From assembly GCA_019009955.1 (NCBI GenBank), contig CM032228.1, forward strand, positions 224,509,001-224,573,000: DNA of 64,000 nt. Direction: 5' to 3'. Shown here in pieces: positions 51,009 through 60,090 of the stretch (position 1 is the first letter of the stretch; each line of letters opens with the position of its first letter). The position numbers and the translations under genes are program-made. The stretch is from Riptortus pedestris. Lineage: Eukaryota > Arthropoda > Insecta > Hemiptera > Alydidae. The notes under the pieces are model-generated. The model was not told the DNA's origin and did not search any database. It worked only from the letters and a program-made list of their open reading frames with translations.

Positions 51009-54000
51009 CTGTTAACGCTCTAGCGGTCGCAATTTTTTTTTATCGTTACGAAACTCTATATTTAACCGTTTTATGTAAAAAGACAGATCAAGTTCGTTAA
51101 TGGCTGAAATCAAACAAGAGAGAGGAGGGGTTTAGGGGGGATTTTCGAAAATTCGAAATATCTCCGTTATTATGCATCGGATCGAAAAATTGTATATAAC
51201 ACATCTTATTGCAAATTAAATTTACTATAAATATCGTTATACACATTTATTCTGTATCTTGGATATTAACCAAGATATTTGCATTTTTATGAAGTCTGTG
51301 GGACACGTGGTCGGTTATAGTTGGGATTAGTTCGGCCCTTTTCGTAACTGATCGGCTCAAGTGGAAGCTCCTTCTAACCTTACCTGTCGTTTCTAACCTT
51401 ACCTTACCTTCCTTACTTTGTGAGATTTATGCAAATATGTTCTGTTCATCTGCCCCCCCCCCTCTTTAGTTCTTGGACTACTAAAATTTGAGTTATTTAA
51501 GTATAACTTATTCTTACAATTCAGAAGCCCTTTCAGTTGGGAATTTATTTTAATTAGCTGAAAGATTTCTCATTACCGTTTGTATTTAATCACGGTGGTG
51601 TTGTGTTACCAGTATGCAGATTTCTCTATTGTAAAACTTCACATGGGAAATCTGCTTAGTTTACGCAGCCCCTGCGTGACGGACTTTTTTACATATTAAT
51701 GTAGAATATATGAGATGAGATCACAAGTGTGTTAAACCAGCATGTGGGGAATCTGCTTAGTTTACGCAGCCCCTGCGTGACGGACTTTTTATTCCTCAGC
51801 CCTTAGTATCCCTATTCTACTCATTCCGTTGATATATGTATACTGATATATTTTGAAGCGTATATTCCAAGCTTTAATATAATGTAGTTCATTCATTGTA
51901 CATTTAATATTATACTGAAATAAGATTCGATATGACGTGACTAATTAAAATTTTACATTCTGTAGTGTATGCTTTTTTGTCATTACCATACTCGATGTTT
52001 CTTATTATTTATCGTTTGCAGTCACTGAACTCGTGAGAGTTATCCATCTCATCTTCAGAGGTCCTATGTCATGCATAAAGGAGATTCCTCCCGTTTTGCT
52101 CTGCTATCATTCAACATCGTTTTCGTTACACCTATTTTCTCAACTATATTATTTTCTCCAGTCCTATTTCTTATCGCATGATTGAAAACGAAAACCTTAT
52201 AGCTAAATGGACCCGAGACGATTAAAGAGCAGCTAATTCATAAGAGTAGCTAAATTCATATGGCGAGTTAACAACTACGCCACGAGAAAAATAAACTTCC
52301 TTAAATTGAAGATAACTAATAGCTGTCCAAAGGAGTTCATAAGCTAAGGAAATTTCAAGAGACTAACCAGCACAACTAACTAAAAGCTTGAGGATAGTGC
52401 GAAAGCACCGAAACCGCTGCCACGTTGACTTGTGCGAACTAGTCACTATGGATTTATAGAGGGGGGGGGTAAATGCATAAATAAGATTTTTTTCCAAGAT
52501 GAAAATACTTTACTTCTTGCAATAAAGTCAAAACTGTGAATATTTTACAATTCCTCCAAACATTTTAAATACCAAACGCCATTTACTAAAATCTATAATT
52601 GTTTTCGACATGTTTTCCCCTACAAAATTAACGTTTGAAATATGGTCTAATGAGATACGCCAAGGGTTTTAAAATTGTGATATACATTGTGATTTTTGTC
52701 AATTTAACTATTGGCAGCGGCCATTTAATGTTTTCACGTTAAACATGAGAACATGACGCAAATAGGAATCATGATATTTTCACAATGTTGATATATTGAG
52801 GTTTTATAAAAATAAAGATCAAGTTGTGTTATCTCTAAAATCGGGCCAAGGCAGAGGTTAGTATATAAATGGTTAAAATTCGAATAATTTTATAAAAGAA
52901 TTTGTATGTAAAGAATCGCCCTACAATTTCTGATTAAAACATTTTTTTTTCTAACTCGAACTTCTAAAGATCGAATTTGCGAGCTTTTCAAAATAAAATT
53001 CAGTAATTTCAAAATTGAAAACGACATTCAAAAATTAAGGAAAAATTTCAAACAGCTGTATTTTTAATTATTCGGAATGTACTATTGTAAATCTATGCAA
53101 ATATCTCATTCAGGACTGTTTCACACAAGAGCGACCATAATTTGGAAAGAAATAGGTTTTTCTTTTCATTTTTTTTAAAGTGGACTAGCTTTGTGTCTAA
53201 AAAGAAAATTGAACTGTTTAATCATTGAATAGGAATGAAAAGGAAATTGGTGTGAGTAATTATGGTTATGTGTATGGATAAGAGTAAACAATTAAACATA
53301 TCATGTAAAACTAAAAGCCCAATTGGACCTGGTAGAAGCTTGAGGAAAGGGGTAAAATAGAAGATATAAAATAACTATTTTATTGAAAGTTGTGTTAAAA
53401 GCGGTAAAAATCTAATTTTTGATTATGCTCTTTGATGAAATCCTTGGCCTAGAAATTTTCAGTAAACCACCAGTATAAGAAAACCTTGCGATTACTGAGG
53501 CACTCAAAACACTACACGACATTTCAAGTGACAGAGAGACTAGTATAATCTATACGGACAGCAAAATTAACATAGACCGCATTTACAATAACGAAAACCA
53601 TGACGAACAGACTGAACAGATCAGAAGACTAATTACACTATGTAGTCAGAAGAATGTAATAGTGGCAATAACATGGATAAAGGGACACTCCGGAAATTTA
53701 GGAAATGACACAGCAGACCATCTTGCAAATACAGCTTCAAGAGACGAATCCATATCTATTACAGACTCTAAACTGACTGAACAGACCATTAAAACTATTT
53801 TGATAGACGAATCTTATAAAAAATAGCACGGAAGATGGACAAACACTACTAAAGGACGACAATTACATACCAAATGTATACCAGAGACAAAAAATAACAC
53901 TTAGCAATTCTAAATAAATACAATTTATATCAGGACATGGACCTACGAAGAGTTACTTGTACAAATTTAAACTAACAAACACAAATACATGCAATAGACA

Positions 54001-55902
54001 ATGCAAATGTGACAATGAGACTGAACAGACATATGCCCACCTCTTATATGACTGTACATTACTTGACGGACCAAGAACAAAATGCATCAAGTATATTACT
54101 TTACAAAACGGAACTTTTACTCAAATTCAAAAAGGGATTTAATGCATTTATTCAAGATTTGGATACCATTTTGTAGATATACACCTATTGTTGTACACAT
54201 ATGTAATGTTACATATGTTTTATTTATTTCCTTTTTTTTATTTAATTAATTTATTGTTCTATAATGTTTACAATTATTATATAAGAAATATTATAATATA
54301 ATGCTGAAATGTGTGTAGTATCCAATGGATGGAGCACACAACATTTAAATAAATTCCCACGTTAGAGTGATACTCTGCGTGGAAAAACAGAAAACCCCCA
54401 GTATAGTATATGCGATACTAAAATTTGATATATTTGCTGACACGGAGCTCCTACTAAGGAAGAAATGAAGGACAGAATGACCGATTATGTCTTCCATGTT
54501 TGATAAAAGCAGTTGGAAACAGTTCATATGTGAGGCAGCTCCCTATGAACACTTTGTTCTAATGTATTCAGTGTTACATTTCATGAATGAGCGTGTTGTG
54601 AGGTTAGCAGGTGAAATATGAGTCCTAGATTTGGTCGGAAGGTGACATCAGCGCCCCAGTAGTGGTTTCCTTGGATTAAGACGGCAGATGTAAGATGAGG
54701 CAATGGTTCGTGACGTCTCCTCTGTCACCACTACTTACATCACATTACTCTCTCACTCATTTTAAAATGCAAACTCTGCCAAAGAGGTTTCTAATTCCGT
54801 CCAAAATAATTTAACATGCCGCAAAGGTTGCATGTCGTTCACAATTAACGTCAATGTCAACGAAGAACTTTAAATCTTGAATGGCATAGCTTTTTTTATA
54901 CTATCTCGTACGAAATAAAACTTAGAATCTCATATTCTATGGAAACTATACGCCCTGGACCCATTTTGAGTAGTTTGTGCATGGCATATGAAAGTCTAAA
55001 TATCTCGCATAACTCAGAAACGACTTGTCGCAGAATTTTGAAATGTGAGACTGTTGAAACATCATAATGTCCATCTCTTCTTCTCATCAATATTTTACTT
55101 GGGAGAGGAGGAGTTAAGGGAAGAGCGAAAATTAAAAAAAATGAAGTAAGTTCTTCCCTAAATAAACTCCTATTACCCACAAGAGAGACCAATTCAAGAA
55201 TTCCCTTGGACTTTCTAAATGTATTACGGCCAACACGTTATCTAGAATGCCTAGTCTGTGCTCCAAATAAAATAATTAAAACAAGCATCGAAATACTCCA
55301 ACTTGTGAGAATCTTTATACACGTGCCCTGGAGAATTGGGGCCCTTCAGATTCATTATGCACGTACGTGGAAGTAGCTGAGAGGACAGACATACAAACGG
55401 AGAAAAATATGGAGGAACATATAAAGATATATTAAGTCCGTTGGGCTGCGTTATCTAAGCAGATTTCGTATTTGCATTTATCTCAAAACTTAAAAGTTCA
55501 TTGAGAAGAATATTTGGTATTTAGGCTTGAAATAAAGTGCTTCATAATATAACAGCTTATTACTAATATGGCATGTAGGAGTGGGGGTTTACTGAAGGCC
55601 AAAAACTATGAAATGTTAATTACTCGGGTAATGAAAAATTATACATAACAAAATTCATAGAAAATTACAATTGCAATGAGATTGATTCTACACAAATTTT
55701 TGATCCGACATACGAAGGATGAAAGAAAAAGATTTACAGAAACCTACAATTGCAATAGGATTAGCCGGTCGTATACAATAAATACCCCCCCCCCGGTCCG
55801 ATTTCAATCATTAACGCACTTGATCTTTAGATTTGCATAACACATGTAAATATCGAGTTAGGTAACAAATCAAATAAGAATTGCAACTGATATATCGTTA
55901 CA

Positions 55903-55967
<65 letters not shown>

Positions 55968-56350
55968 ATATATACGTATATATATGTGAATTTTGAACTG
56001 ACCTCATCTTCGTGATCTCTGTAGGATCGATGTACATTTGAAGGAACATTTCGAAAATCACGTTATCAGTACAACCTCAATAGCTGATTTCACTTAAGGG
56101 ACATCTGATAAACATGATAACATTGGGACCTTGGCAAATACACTCCAATATTGGCATATACATTAGACTAATATATCATCATTTAAGTTGAAGGGGTCAT
56201 CTGATACAAGATTATCTTAAACATTGTCATCATTCTAAAATACCATTTCAACTTAGACGACATGACAGCCTAGCACATTATAGTAATTTCTTAAAATATT
56301 GTCTTCAAACATTGCCCACAACTTGAATAAAAAAGTATGATTCATCTAGG

Positions 56351-56413
<63 letters not shown>

Positions 56414-59400
56414 GAATTTTTGTTTGTATATCCTTTATAGAATCGTAAACGGCTGAACTGAATTTTATGAAACTTGGTATGTAAATTACTACTAAAACAA
56501 GTTTGGTTTCTGGCTATATTAATATTCTCCGAGACGAACAGGAGTGGGGGTTATAAGGGAGACCTGAAATTAAAAATAGCGATATTTCGTCTCCTATTGG
56601 TTTTTCGGCAAATATGCACATAAAACAAAAGTTCTTTATTTTGTTATTTAGAGTAACCTTTGTAATATACTCTTTTGTCGTATACCGAAGTATAAATGAG
56701 TTATACGCTAAAAACAATAGTGGGAGTCTACAATTTTATAAGGCACAAAAGACTCAACCGAATTAAACGAAACTCCGTATGTGATTTGGTATTAACGCCT
56801 CCCTGATTATAAGTTATATTAAAATTTCTAGGTACGAACAGGAGTGGGGATTGTAAGGATGGTGTGAAATATAAAATCGCGATATTTCGTAATCTATTCA
56901 TTTTTTGGCAAACGTGCTTATAAAAAAAGGTGTTTGTTTTGTTATTTAAAGTAACGTTTATTATATGCACTTTTGCTGTATAACGAAGTATAAAAAAGGT
57001 ATTCCGGGACAATGTAAAACTATTGTACAAAGTAAGGTCATGCTATAGAAATACTATCATCATTCAGCCTCAAATGATTTCCTGGGCGAAGCCGGGCACT
57101 TAAGCTAGTATTCTATAAATTGTCATTCTAGAATCAACAAAACTCTCATAATGTCATTAAAACGTTCTACTTCGTATGGTATTTAACTTCTCTCTTGAGA
57201 AACCGAAAAACAAAAACCGAACAAAATTGCCACATAGATACTTTTAGAGCCCATATTCTTCTAGGTTTAGTAGACTATTCCATGTTCATTGGACCCGAAT
57301 TCCAAGGTAAATGAACAATTTTTAGTTTCCTATCTCGGGAATAAGATAAAAATTCAAAAATGAGAATTAGATTACTGTCAAAACTACTTCCAAAAAGTTC
57401 CACATTTAAATCAGTTTCAAACCAAAAAAGCCCGTCACGTTGGGCAGCCCAAACTAAGCAGAGTTTCCACATGCAAACGTGACACACTGTTGACCTCATC
57501 ACACCATTTATTCTTTATTTACAATTAAAAATTCCATGAGTAGAAGTGGTTAGTAAATACAATTTTAGTTGGTTTCATCACACAACGAATTTGCATATAT
57601 CTAATCTAGTAAGGATCTATTGGAATCATTATTGAGTATTTAAGTATGAATTAAACTGTTTCATGATATGTACGCATATAGTTAAACTGCCATGACTAAA
57701 AGTAGTGGTTAAAAAGTGTAAAATGCAAGCGGTTATTATTCAAGATATAGGCCTAAGACATAGCAACTTCGTCACAGAAGCATTTAGCATTTGAAGGTTA
57801 GACTATTGGGAGAACAGGAAGTAGGAGGTAGTGAAAGTATTTTTTTTTTATTTCAGTGTGCATTGTAATATGAAAAAAGTAACATTTGGATCAACCCAAT
57901 AGTGGCAATACCTTTAAATATTCATGATGATGATAATTATTTAAAGTAAGTATTTAAAGTAAAATGAGATTTGTAATTTGGTGTGCTCAATTCCACCTAT
58001 ACTCCCCTTTAACGAAGAAGGACATACAAGACATTGTCTCGAGTTGACCAATGGACTTCATTAACGAAGGAGGGCCAGTGATCGTGGGATCAACGTCCAT
58101 ATTACCAAAAGCTACGTTCTAAGAAATTCAAAAACCTTTTAAGGGCTTATCCTCTAGACTCCCAAGATTCCACTAGTGCCTCAAAACTAGCACAGACTGG
58201 TTGCGAACTGGTGAACTAAATTTCTCCCTGAAATATTCATACCTGCAGTTTACTTAGGGCAGAGGTGAGGTTTTTGTTTGAGTGGGTTTGTGAGTGAGTG
58301 AGTGTGTGTGTTTGTGTGTGTGCGTGTGTGTGTGTGAGTGTGTGTGTGGGTGTGGGTGTATGTGTGTGGGTGTGTGTGTAAAACTGTGTATACTTTTCAT
58401 TGTTTAAAAATTTTATTGGATGACTTAAAATAGTGAATTACTTGAATATTACATGAAAACCCCGCATTCCTTCACAAATAATATATTCTCGTAAAGGGCC
58501 ACAACTCTAGAGGTGCTAGTAGTGTAACACACTATATTTCGCCTATTTTAAATCGGCTTCATCAGGTGGCGGTCCTTGCATGTTGAGTCTCATGCCACCT
58601 CCCTATGGAACTTTACCGGAGGGACAGAGATGATTTGTGCCTTACGAGCTGAAGTAGTAGCATAAGTTCGTAAGACCAAATTAAATTAGAAGTAGCCATG
58701 TTTCACGGACATTAGTAACTTAGTTAAAGTACTTATGTCCCCAAGATCCTTAGTCAAATGCGTGCAAAACAGCCTTCCCCTCTACATATGTCGCTGAAAA
58801 CAAACAAGGAAATTTGGGTTTCACTAAAGTAAACTCTTTCACTCAGCATTTGCATTAGCCGACACGAAGAAACAATAAAAATCAAATATGGTGAAAAAAA
58901 ATTAAAGGAATGTCTTTGTTCAACGCTTGCCATACTGCTAGGAAGAGAGTTCCAGTGGTCAGTTTGTATATTCTCTGTTTTGCCGTGGCTACATTAAAAA
59001 TGTCAAATTCAAGGATCAAATGTCGCAAGTTCTTTAGTAAGGAGCTATTCAATTCCAGGTGATCCTGAATGGGAATGGATGGCCCACCTCGCTGTCCATT
59101 AACTAAATAAAATTAAGTGTAGAAACCTCTGTCACTTCTAGAAAAGTAATGTACACCACTGCTATTCCTTATAGATATTGAATATATTATAATAGTTTTT
59201 GAATTGGATTGTCGAAAGAGCTCCGCACTGTGCAATAAACTGACAAAGGCCACCCGGGGCCACAGAGGAAACGCATGTTTTTGAACCACTATTACGTGGC
59301 AACGAAGGGGGGTATGGCATTGAATGAATTTGGGCAGACCGCACATTCAATGCAGTTTCAGTCGCTTCACGACGAGAGCATCTATGAAAGTAGTTCAACT

Positions 59401-60090
59401 AATGTTCTCAGAACATGTTATTTCGAAATATGGTGATGTTTACTCGCTCCCTCGCACACCCGATGTGCGACTTCTTTTTCTGGAGATATTTAAAATCAAA
59501 AGACTACATTCGATGGCCTGAAGACTTCTATTCATCAGGAAATGGAAGCCGTGCCGATTAAAATGTCGGAGAGAGTCATGCGTAACTTTCGGGAGGATCC
59601 AAATTTGTACCCAACAAGAATGACGTGATCTTCAAGGCATTACTTTTCAAACATAACTAAAGAATGTATATTTAAAAAGTGCATTAAAAGTCTATCACTT
59701 AATGCTTGTTTTTATATTTTTATCAGACTGTGTCCCAGACATTGAAAAACATGCGTTTCCTCTGTTCCACCTGAACTCCGTCAGGGGCTACATAAATTAT
59801 AAAATGGCTATACATACTTGGTTCCCCAGGATACTCCAGCGAGCGTGAAGAGTGACATGAGCATGGCCATAGTCCTGAAGGGGAATAGCTGCCTCTCTTC
59901 CTCCTTGTCGTAGCCCGGGTACTCGATGAGAGCAGGCAGGCCTAGGAGAGGCTCGCCACCTGACACTCTCACCAGAAGGGCTATGATGTATGCCGACAGG
60001 GATCCGTACGTGTTGCAATAGTCTTTGAAGTGGACGACCATCAGCAGCTGAGGGAACAGGATGACGTACACCAAGTCCGAGCACATAGAC
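43269..60090 (-). CDS. ChT: High-affinity choline transporter, 3' part of gene (last two coding exons)
   Basis: Minus-strand join 60090-59818 then 43560-43269, with GT-AG splice sites and phase 2 (AA|G, Lys). The joined peptide is characteristic of insect high-affinity choline transporters (SLC5A7/CHT1, sodium-solute symporter family): CSDLVYVILFPQLL, GEPLLGLPALIEYPGYD, LFPFRTMAML, SWGTKYVFEGGY, FRCVVNIPEDVV and GRINPALETDDDD. The protein takes up choline at cholinergic nerve terminals for acetylcholine synthesis. The window holds the last transmembrane segments and the cytoplasmic tail (about 187 residues). The earlier exons, with the sodium- and choline-binding core, lie beyond 64000. The linking intron (43561-59817, 16,257 bp) carries most of the mobile elements of the right half. 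No frameshift or stop interrupts the two exons. Confidence 0.9.
43620..43750 (-). mobile_element. HINE-like element, 3'-end fragment
   Basis: AAAAAAGTACGCC, 'caggggcctcgtaaac' and 'gacgatttctcacg' are a diverged family terminus (about 43693-43745), followed by 'catctattatctatt'. It sits in the ChT intron 130 bp from the last exon. Confidence 0.5.
43880..44280 (+). mobile_element. HINE-like element, partial
   Basis: Forward copy of the long-form family: 'ggggtttagaggtgagaaat', 'cgaaatatctccgttttta', 'attaattgagatat', 'tttcagccattagtaaaccc', ending near 44235-44277 with the terminus 'ggaaaacctgattagctt', a broken hairpin and GTGACGGAC. The frame at 43857-44132 is not coding. Confidence 0.6.
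44490..44790 (-). pseudogene. Decayed duplicate of the ChT last exon start and its splice acceptor
   Basis: On the plus strand 'cccggggccaggtaccctcg' and 'ctgcaacaaagt' match the real exon ('cccggggccaggtagcctcc' and 'ctgcaacaaagt' at 43530-43572). The intron part then continues in parallel: 'attaagagtgcaaa', 'aagct-aat', 'tatctggcaaa', and on to 'tctatttcc' HINE-like sequence. Used as an exon, the acceptor would join AA to ATAG and give an immediate stop. It is a non-functional partial tandem duplication about 1 kb upstream in the gene. Confidence 0.7.
44791..45265. other. ChT intron, unannotated
   Basis: No feature recognised; the short frame at 44986-45222 has no recognised content. Confidence 0.4.
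45268..45670 (-). mobile_element. HINE-like element, partial
   Basis: Starts with AAAATCCGTCATGCAG and 'cagatttcccacgt' (terminus). It continues with 'tattctctat', 'ttttcgacccaactcaaagc', 'cccagccataacgaac' and 'gcgaccgctagagtt', and ends with a short TG run where other copies have (TA)n. Confidence 0.6.
45852..46141 (+). mobile_element. Composite (dimeric) SINE
   Basis: A head-less SINE body ending 'ggactttaataaatattttg' (45852-45985) is joined by 'ttttaaattgag' to a second, headed monomer (gttagccatgtgaggtatgg, 45996-46141) with its own variants (gcattttgagat, aaaattcttagtcccg). The same junction and variants recur at 63635-64000. Confidence 0.65.
46195..46340 (-). mobile_element. SINE, reverse-oriented partial copy
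   Basis: Reverse complement of the SINE body and head: 'ctagctaggatgggactaat', 'ttatttaatgaact', 'ataaattccaattgtctagg', then the head region. It faces the composite SINE 50 bp away. Confidence 0.55.
46341..47390. other. ChT intron, with an unassigned minus-strand frame
   Basis: Contains a 128-aa minus-strand frame (46741-47127) without a recognised domain, directly followed by a hammerhead-like motif (46700-46745). A 'gtatataagcggg' TATA-like string precedes the frame at about 47130-47145. This may be one end of an unclassified retroelement, possibly Penelope-like. Confidence 0.3.
46700..46745 (-). ncRNA. Hammerhead-like motif (degenerate)
   Basis: On the minus strand CTGATGA (46744-46738) is followed after 15 nt by GAAA (46722-46719) and then GGCCTTGTGCTTGAA. 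The core strings and their spacing fit a hammerhead ribozyme, but the would-be stem II pairs poorly. It resembles the motif in the palindrome at 50339-50638 (GTTAGTCTcGAAAG against ATTAGTCTttGAAAG), so it is probably a shared end of a retroelement family. Confidence 0.25.
47392..47548 (+). mobile_element. SINE, head-truncated
   Basis: Begins at the B box (cacgagttcacttcccg) and continues through the body (gtggctagaaaagggtag, ggataacccgtcccaatt) to a (AATA)-type tail. Confidence 0.65.
47556..47650 (-). mobile_element. HINE-like element, 5'-end fragment
   Basis: A short TA tract, 'ttaacggaactcattttcgt', 'cgaaaatcgtgtcatgagta' and 'agctgatttcctttaagg' form the TA-proximal end of the family in reverse orientation. 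Confidence 0.6.
47651..48940. other. ChT intron, unannotated
   Basis: AT-rich to about 48470, then a GC-richer stretch (48480-48900) that looks like part of an unclassified repeat; no domain recognised. Confidence 0.35.
48950..49235. mobile_element. HINE-like fragments with (CT)n tract
   Basis: 'attgtctgttaaggcgttag' with 'cggtcgct' (about 48975-49005, forward) is the block after the TA tract. 'aaaaatcgcgtcac' with 'agctgatttcccttaag' (49186-49230, reverse) is the 5' end. They flank unassigned sequence and a (CT)n microsatellite at 49121-49164 followed by an alternating GAGCGC/GCGCG stretch. Confidence 0.5.
49585..50130 (+). mobile_element. HINE-like element, long form, 3' end missing
   Basis: Begins 'cccttgagggaaatcagct', continues 'tctatcgagcctacccagga', a (TA)n tract (about 49692-49737), 'gtctgttaatgctctggcag' and 'atctccgttattat', then the long-form block 'ttttcggatctcagtaaaca'. 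The family hairpin end is not found at its right. Confidence 0.65.
50285..50840 (+). mobile_element. HINE-like fragment split by a palindromic insertion
   Basis: The left part 'aagtgggaatcgaaaattca' with 'aaaatatatc' (50285-50338) resumes after the insertion at 50677 as 'caaaatatatccgttattat' with 'gagtcgga'. Together these restore the family block (gaaaattcgaaatatctccg, then ttatt-cgtcgga). The interruption is the 338-bp insertion described separately. Confidence 0.65.
50339..50676. mobile_element. Palindromic (foldback) insertion with 11-bp flanking direct repeats
   Basis: Arms 50339-50486 and 50499-50638 are near-perfect inverted repeats (about 140-148 bp) around a 12-nt loop, with small indels mainly in the A/T runs. 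A 38-bp non-palindromic tail (50639-50676) follows. CAAAATATATC flanks the insertion at 50328-50338 and 50677-50687. Each arm contains CTGAAGATG, a short AGACattaGTCT hairpin, GAAA and GCGCttaGCGC, an arrangement like a degenerate hammerhead. Each arm also contains an AATAAA-type string. The mirrored short frames on the two strands are translations of the arms. It may be a Penelope-like remnant with inverted terminal repeats, or another foldback element. Confidence 0.75.
50838..51690 (+). mobile_element. HINE/DINE-1-like element, both ends present
   Basis: Left end AGCAGATTTCCCTTAAGGG with 'atatcagct'. A (TA)n tract lies at about 50963-51003, then 'gtctgttaacgctctagcgg', 'gaaatatctccgttattatg' and 'ggatattaaccaagatattt'. 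Right end GGGAAATCTGCTTAG with the hairpin ACGCAGcccCTGCGT and GACGGACTTTTTT. The region 51300-51590 is extra or diverged relative to the 630-bp copies. Confidence 0.65.
51691..51840 (+). mobile_element. Second HINE 3' terminus in tandem
   Basis: Just after the previous element a second GGGGAATCTGCTTAG, the hairpin ACGCAGcccCTGCGT and GACGGACTTTTT occur (51748-51793), preceded by 'gtagaatatatgagatgaga'. It is followed by 'cctcagcccttagtatcccta', which belongs to the long-form block. Confidence 0.55.
51841..53480. other. ChT intron, unannotated
   Basis: No recognised element. A G-run at 52461-52469 and a GC-richer patch near 52380-52440 are the only distinctive points. Confidence 0.4.
53483..54352 (+). 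mobile_element. 5'-truncated non-LTR retrotransposon (RNase H end of ORF2)
   Basis: Frame 53488-53826 encodes the C-terminal half of an RNase H domain: ITEALKTLHD (Glu), IIYTDSKIN (Asp), WIKGHSGNLGNDTADHLAN (His and last Asp). It ends at TAG. In a shifted frame (53957-54142) follows a Cys/His motif (CNRQCKC, HLLYDC) of the kind found at the ORF2 end of Jockey/I/R1-type elements. The first RNase H Asp and the reverse transcriptase are absent. Stops and frameshifts make it a dead fragment. The 3' end is probably near 54350 (catttaaataaattcc). Confidence 0.75.
54353..55430. other. ChT intron, unannotated
   Basis: No feature recognised; short minus-strand frames at 54345-54527 and 54896-55192 are without domain. 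Confidence 0.4.
55433..55770 (-). mobile_element. HINE-like element, long form, partial
   Basis: AGTCCGT, 'gggctgcgttatctaagcag', 'atttggtatttaggcttgaa', 'gtaggagtgggggtttactg', 'tactcgggtaatgaa' and 'gatccgacatacg' are long-form family blocks in reverse order. The hairpin is eroded. Confidence 0.55.
55771..56110 (-). mobile_element. HINE-like element, TA-tract half
   Basis: 'cggtccgatttcaatcatta', 'gcataacacatgtaaatatc', a (TA)n tract (about 55907-55985) and 'agtacaacctcaatagctga' with 'tttcacttaaggg'. It directly adjoins the previous partial copy, so the two may be one rearranged element. Confidence 0.6.
56345..57108 (+). mobile_element. Helitron-like non-autonomous element with internal tandem duplication
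   Basis: After a (TA)n tract (56352-56410) come two diverged direct repeats of about 300 bp (about 56450-56740 and 56745-57060). They share 'acgaacaggagtgggg', 'cgcgatatttcgt' (first copy 'gcgatatttcgt'), 'ttttgttatttagagtaac' and 'gaagtataaa'. The 3' end 'gggcgaagccgggcacttaa' is followed by CTAG at 57105-57108 and then T, as in Helitron ends with a hairpin just before CTRR. No Rep or helicase sequence is present. A minus-strand frame in each repeat is a mirror of the duplication. Confidence 0.55.
57424..57560 (-). mobile_element. HINE-like element, 3'-end fragment
   Basis: AAAAAAGCCCGTC, a degenerate hairpin region, 'aactaagcagagtttccaca' and 'caccatttattctttattta' represent the terminus and the adjoining block in reverse orientation. 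Confidence 0.55.
57561..58290. other. ChT intron, unannotated
   Basis: Traces of long-form HINE sequence may continue to about 57740 (tgagtatttaagtatgaa). Beyond that nothing is recognised. Confidence 0.35.
58297..58380 (+). repeat. (TG)n-rich microsatellite
   Basis: Imperfect GT/TG repeat with GTGAG and TGGGTG interruptions over about 85 bp. Confidence 0.9.
58500..58580 (-). ncRNA. Candidate hammerhead ribozyme motif
   Basis: On the minus strand CTGATGA (58565-58559) is followed by a possible stem II (GCCGATTT with AAAATAGGC, one mismatch), then GAAA (58540-58537) and a clean stem-loop AGTGTgttACACT (58533-58521). These are the conserved elements of a type I hammerhead in the right order. 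Stem I is not convincing from the immediate flanks, although 'aaggaccgccac' upstream and 'gtggccctt' downstream could pair partly. It may be a decayed ribozyme of a Penelope-like or similar retroelement. Cleavage is not established. Confidence 0.35.
58581..59265. other. ChT intron, unannotated
   Basis: No gene recognised; it may be part of the transposon remnant that follows. Confidence 0.35.
59270..59625 (+). pseudogene. Decayed IS630/Tc1-mariner superfamily transposase, C-terminal part
   Basis: In broken frames the plus strand reads TAHS, then RASMKVVQLMFSEHVISKYG, a PRTPD string at the site of the conserved 'RSPDL' of DDE transposases, FFFWRYLK-like sequence and finally PIKMSERVMRNFRED. 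This order matches the C-terminal third of DDE transposases of the mariner-like group. Stops and frameshifts are frequent. It is a different, older element from the mariner at 61691. Confidence 0.55.
59818..60090 (-). CDS. ChT: ChT penultimate coding exon (last transmembrane segments)
   Basis: 273 nt between the acceptor TGTTTCAG (minus strand, ending at 60091) and the donor GTATGT (starting at 59817). It opens with the last base of a codon and closes with two bases of Lys. It encodes SMCSDLVYVILFPQLLMVVH (membrane segment), YGSLSAYIIALLVRVSGGE (segment and start of the conserved GEPLLGLP), the loop YPGYDKEEERQLFPFRT and the segment MAMLMSLFTLAGVSWGTK. The preceding exon is expected to end in a split codon and was not found before 64000. 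Confidence 0.9.

Noticed and set aside
53488..53826. Cellular RNase H gene
   Set aside because: The motif order and the following Cys/His knuckle are those of a non-LTR retrotransposon. The 5' end is truncated and the downstream frames are broken.
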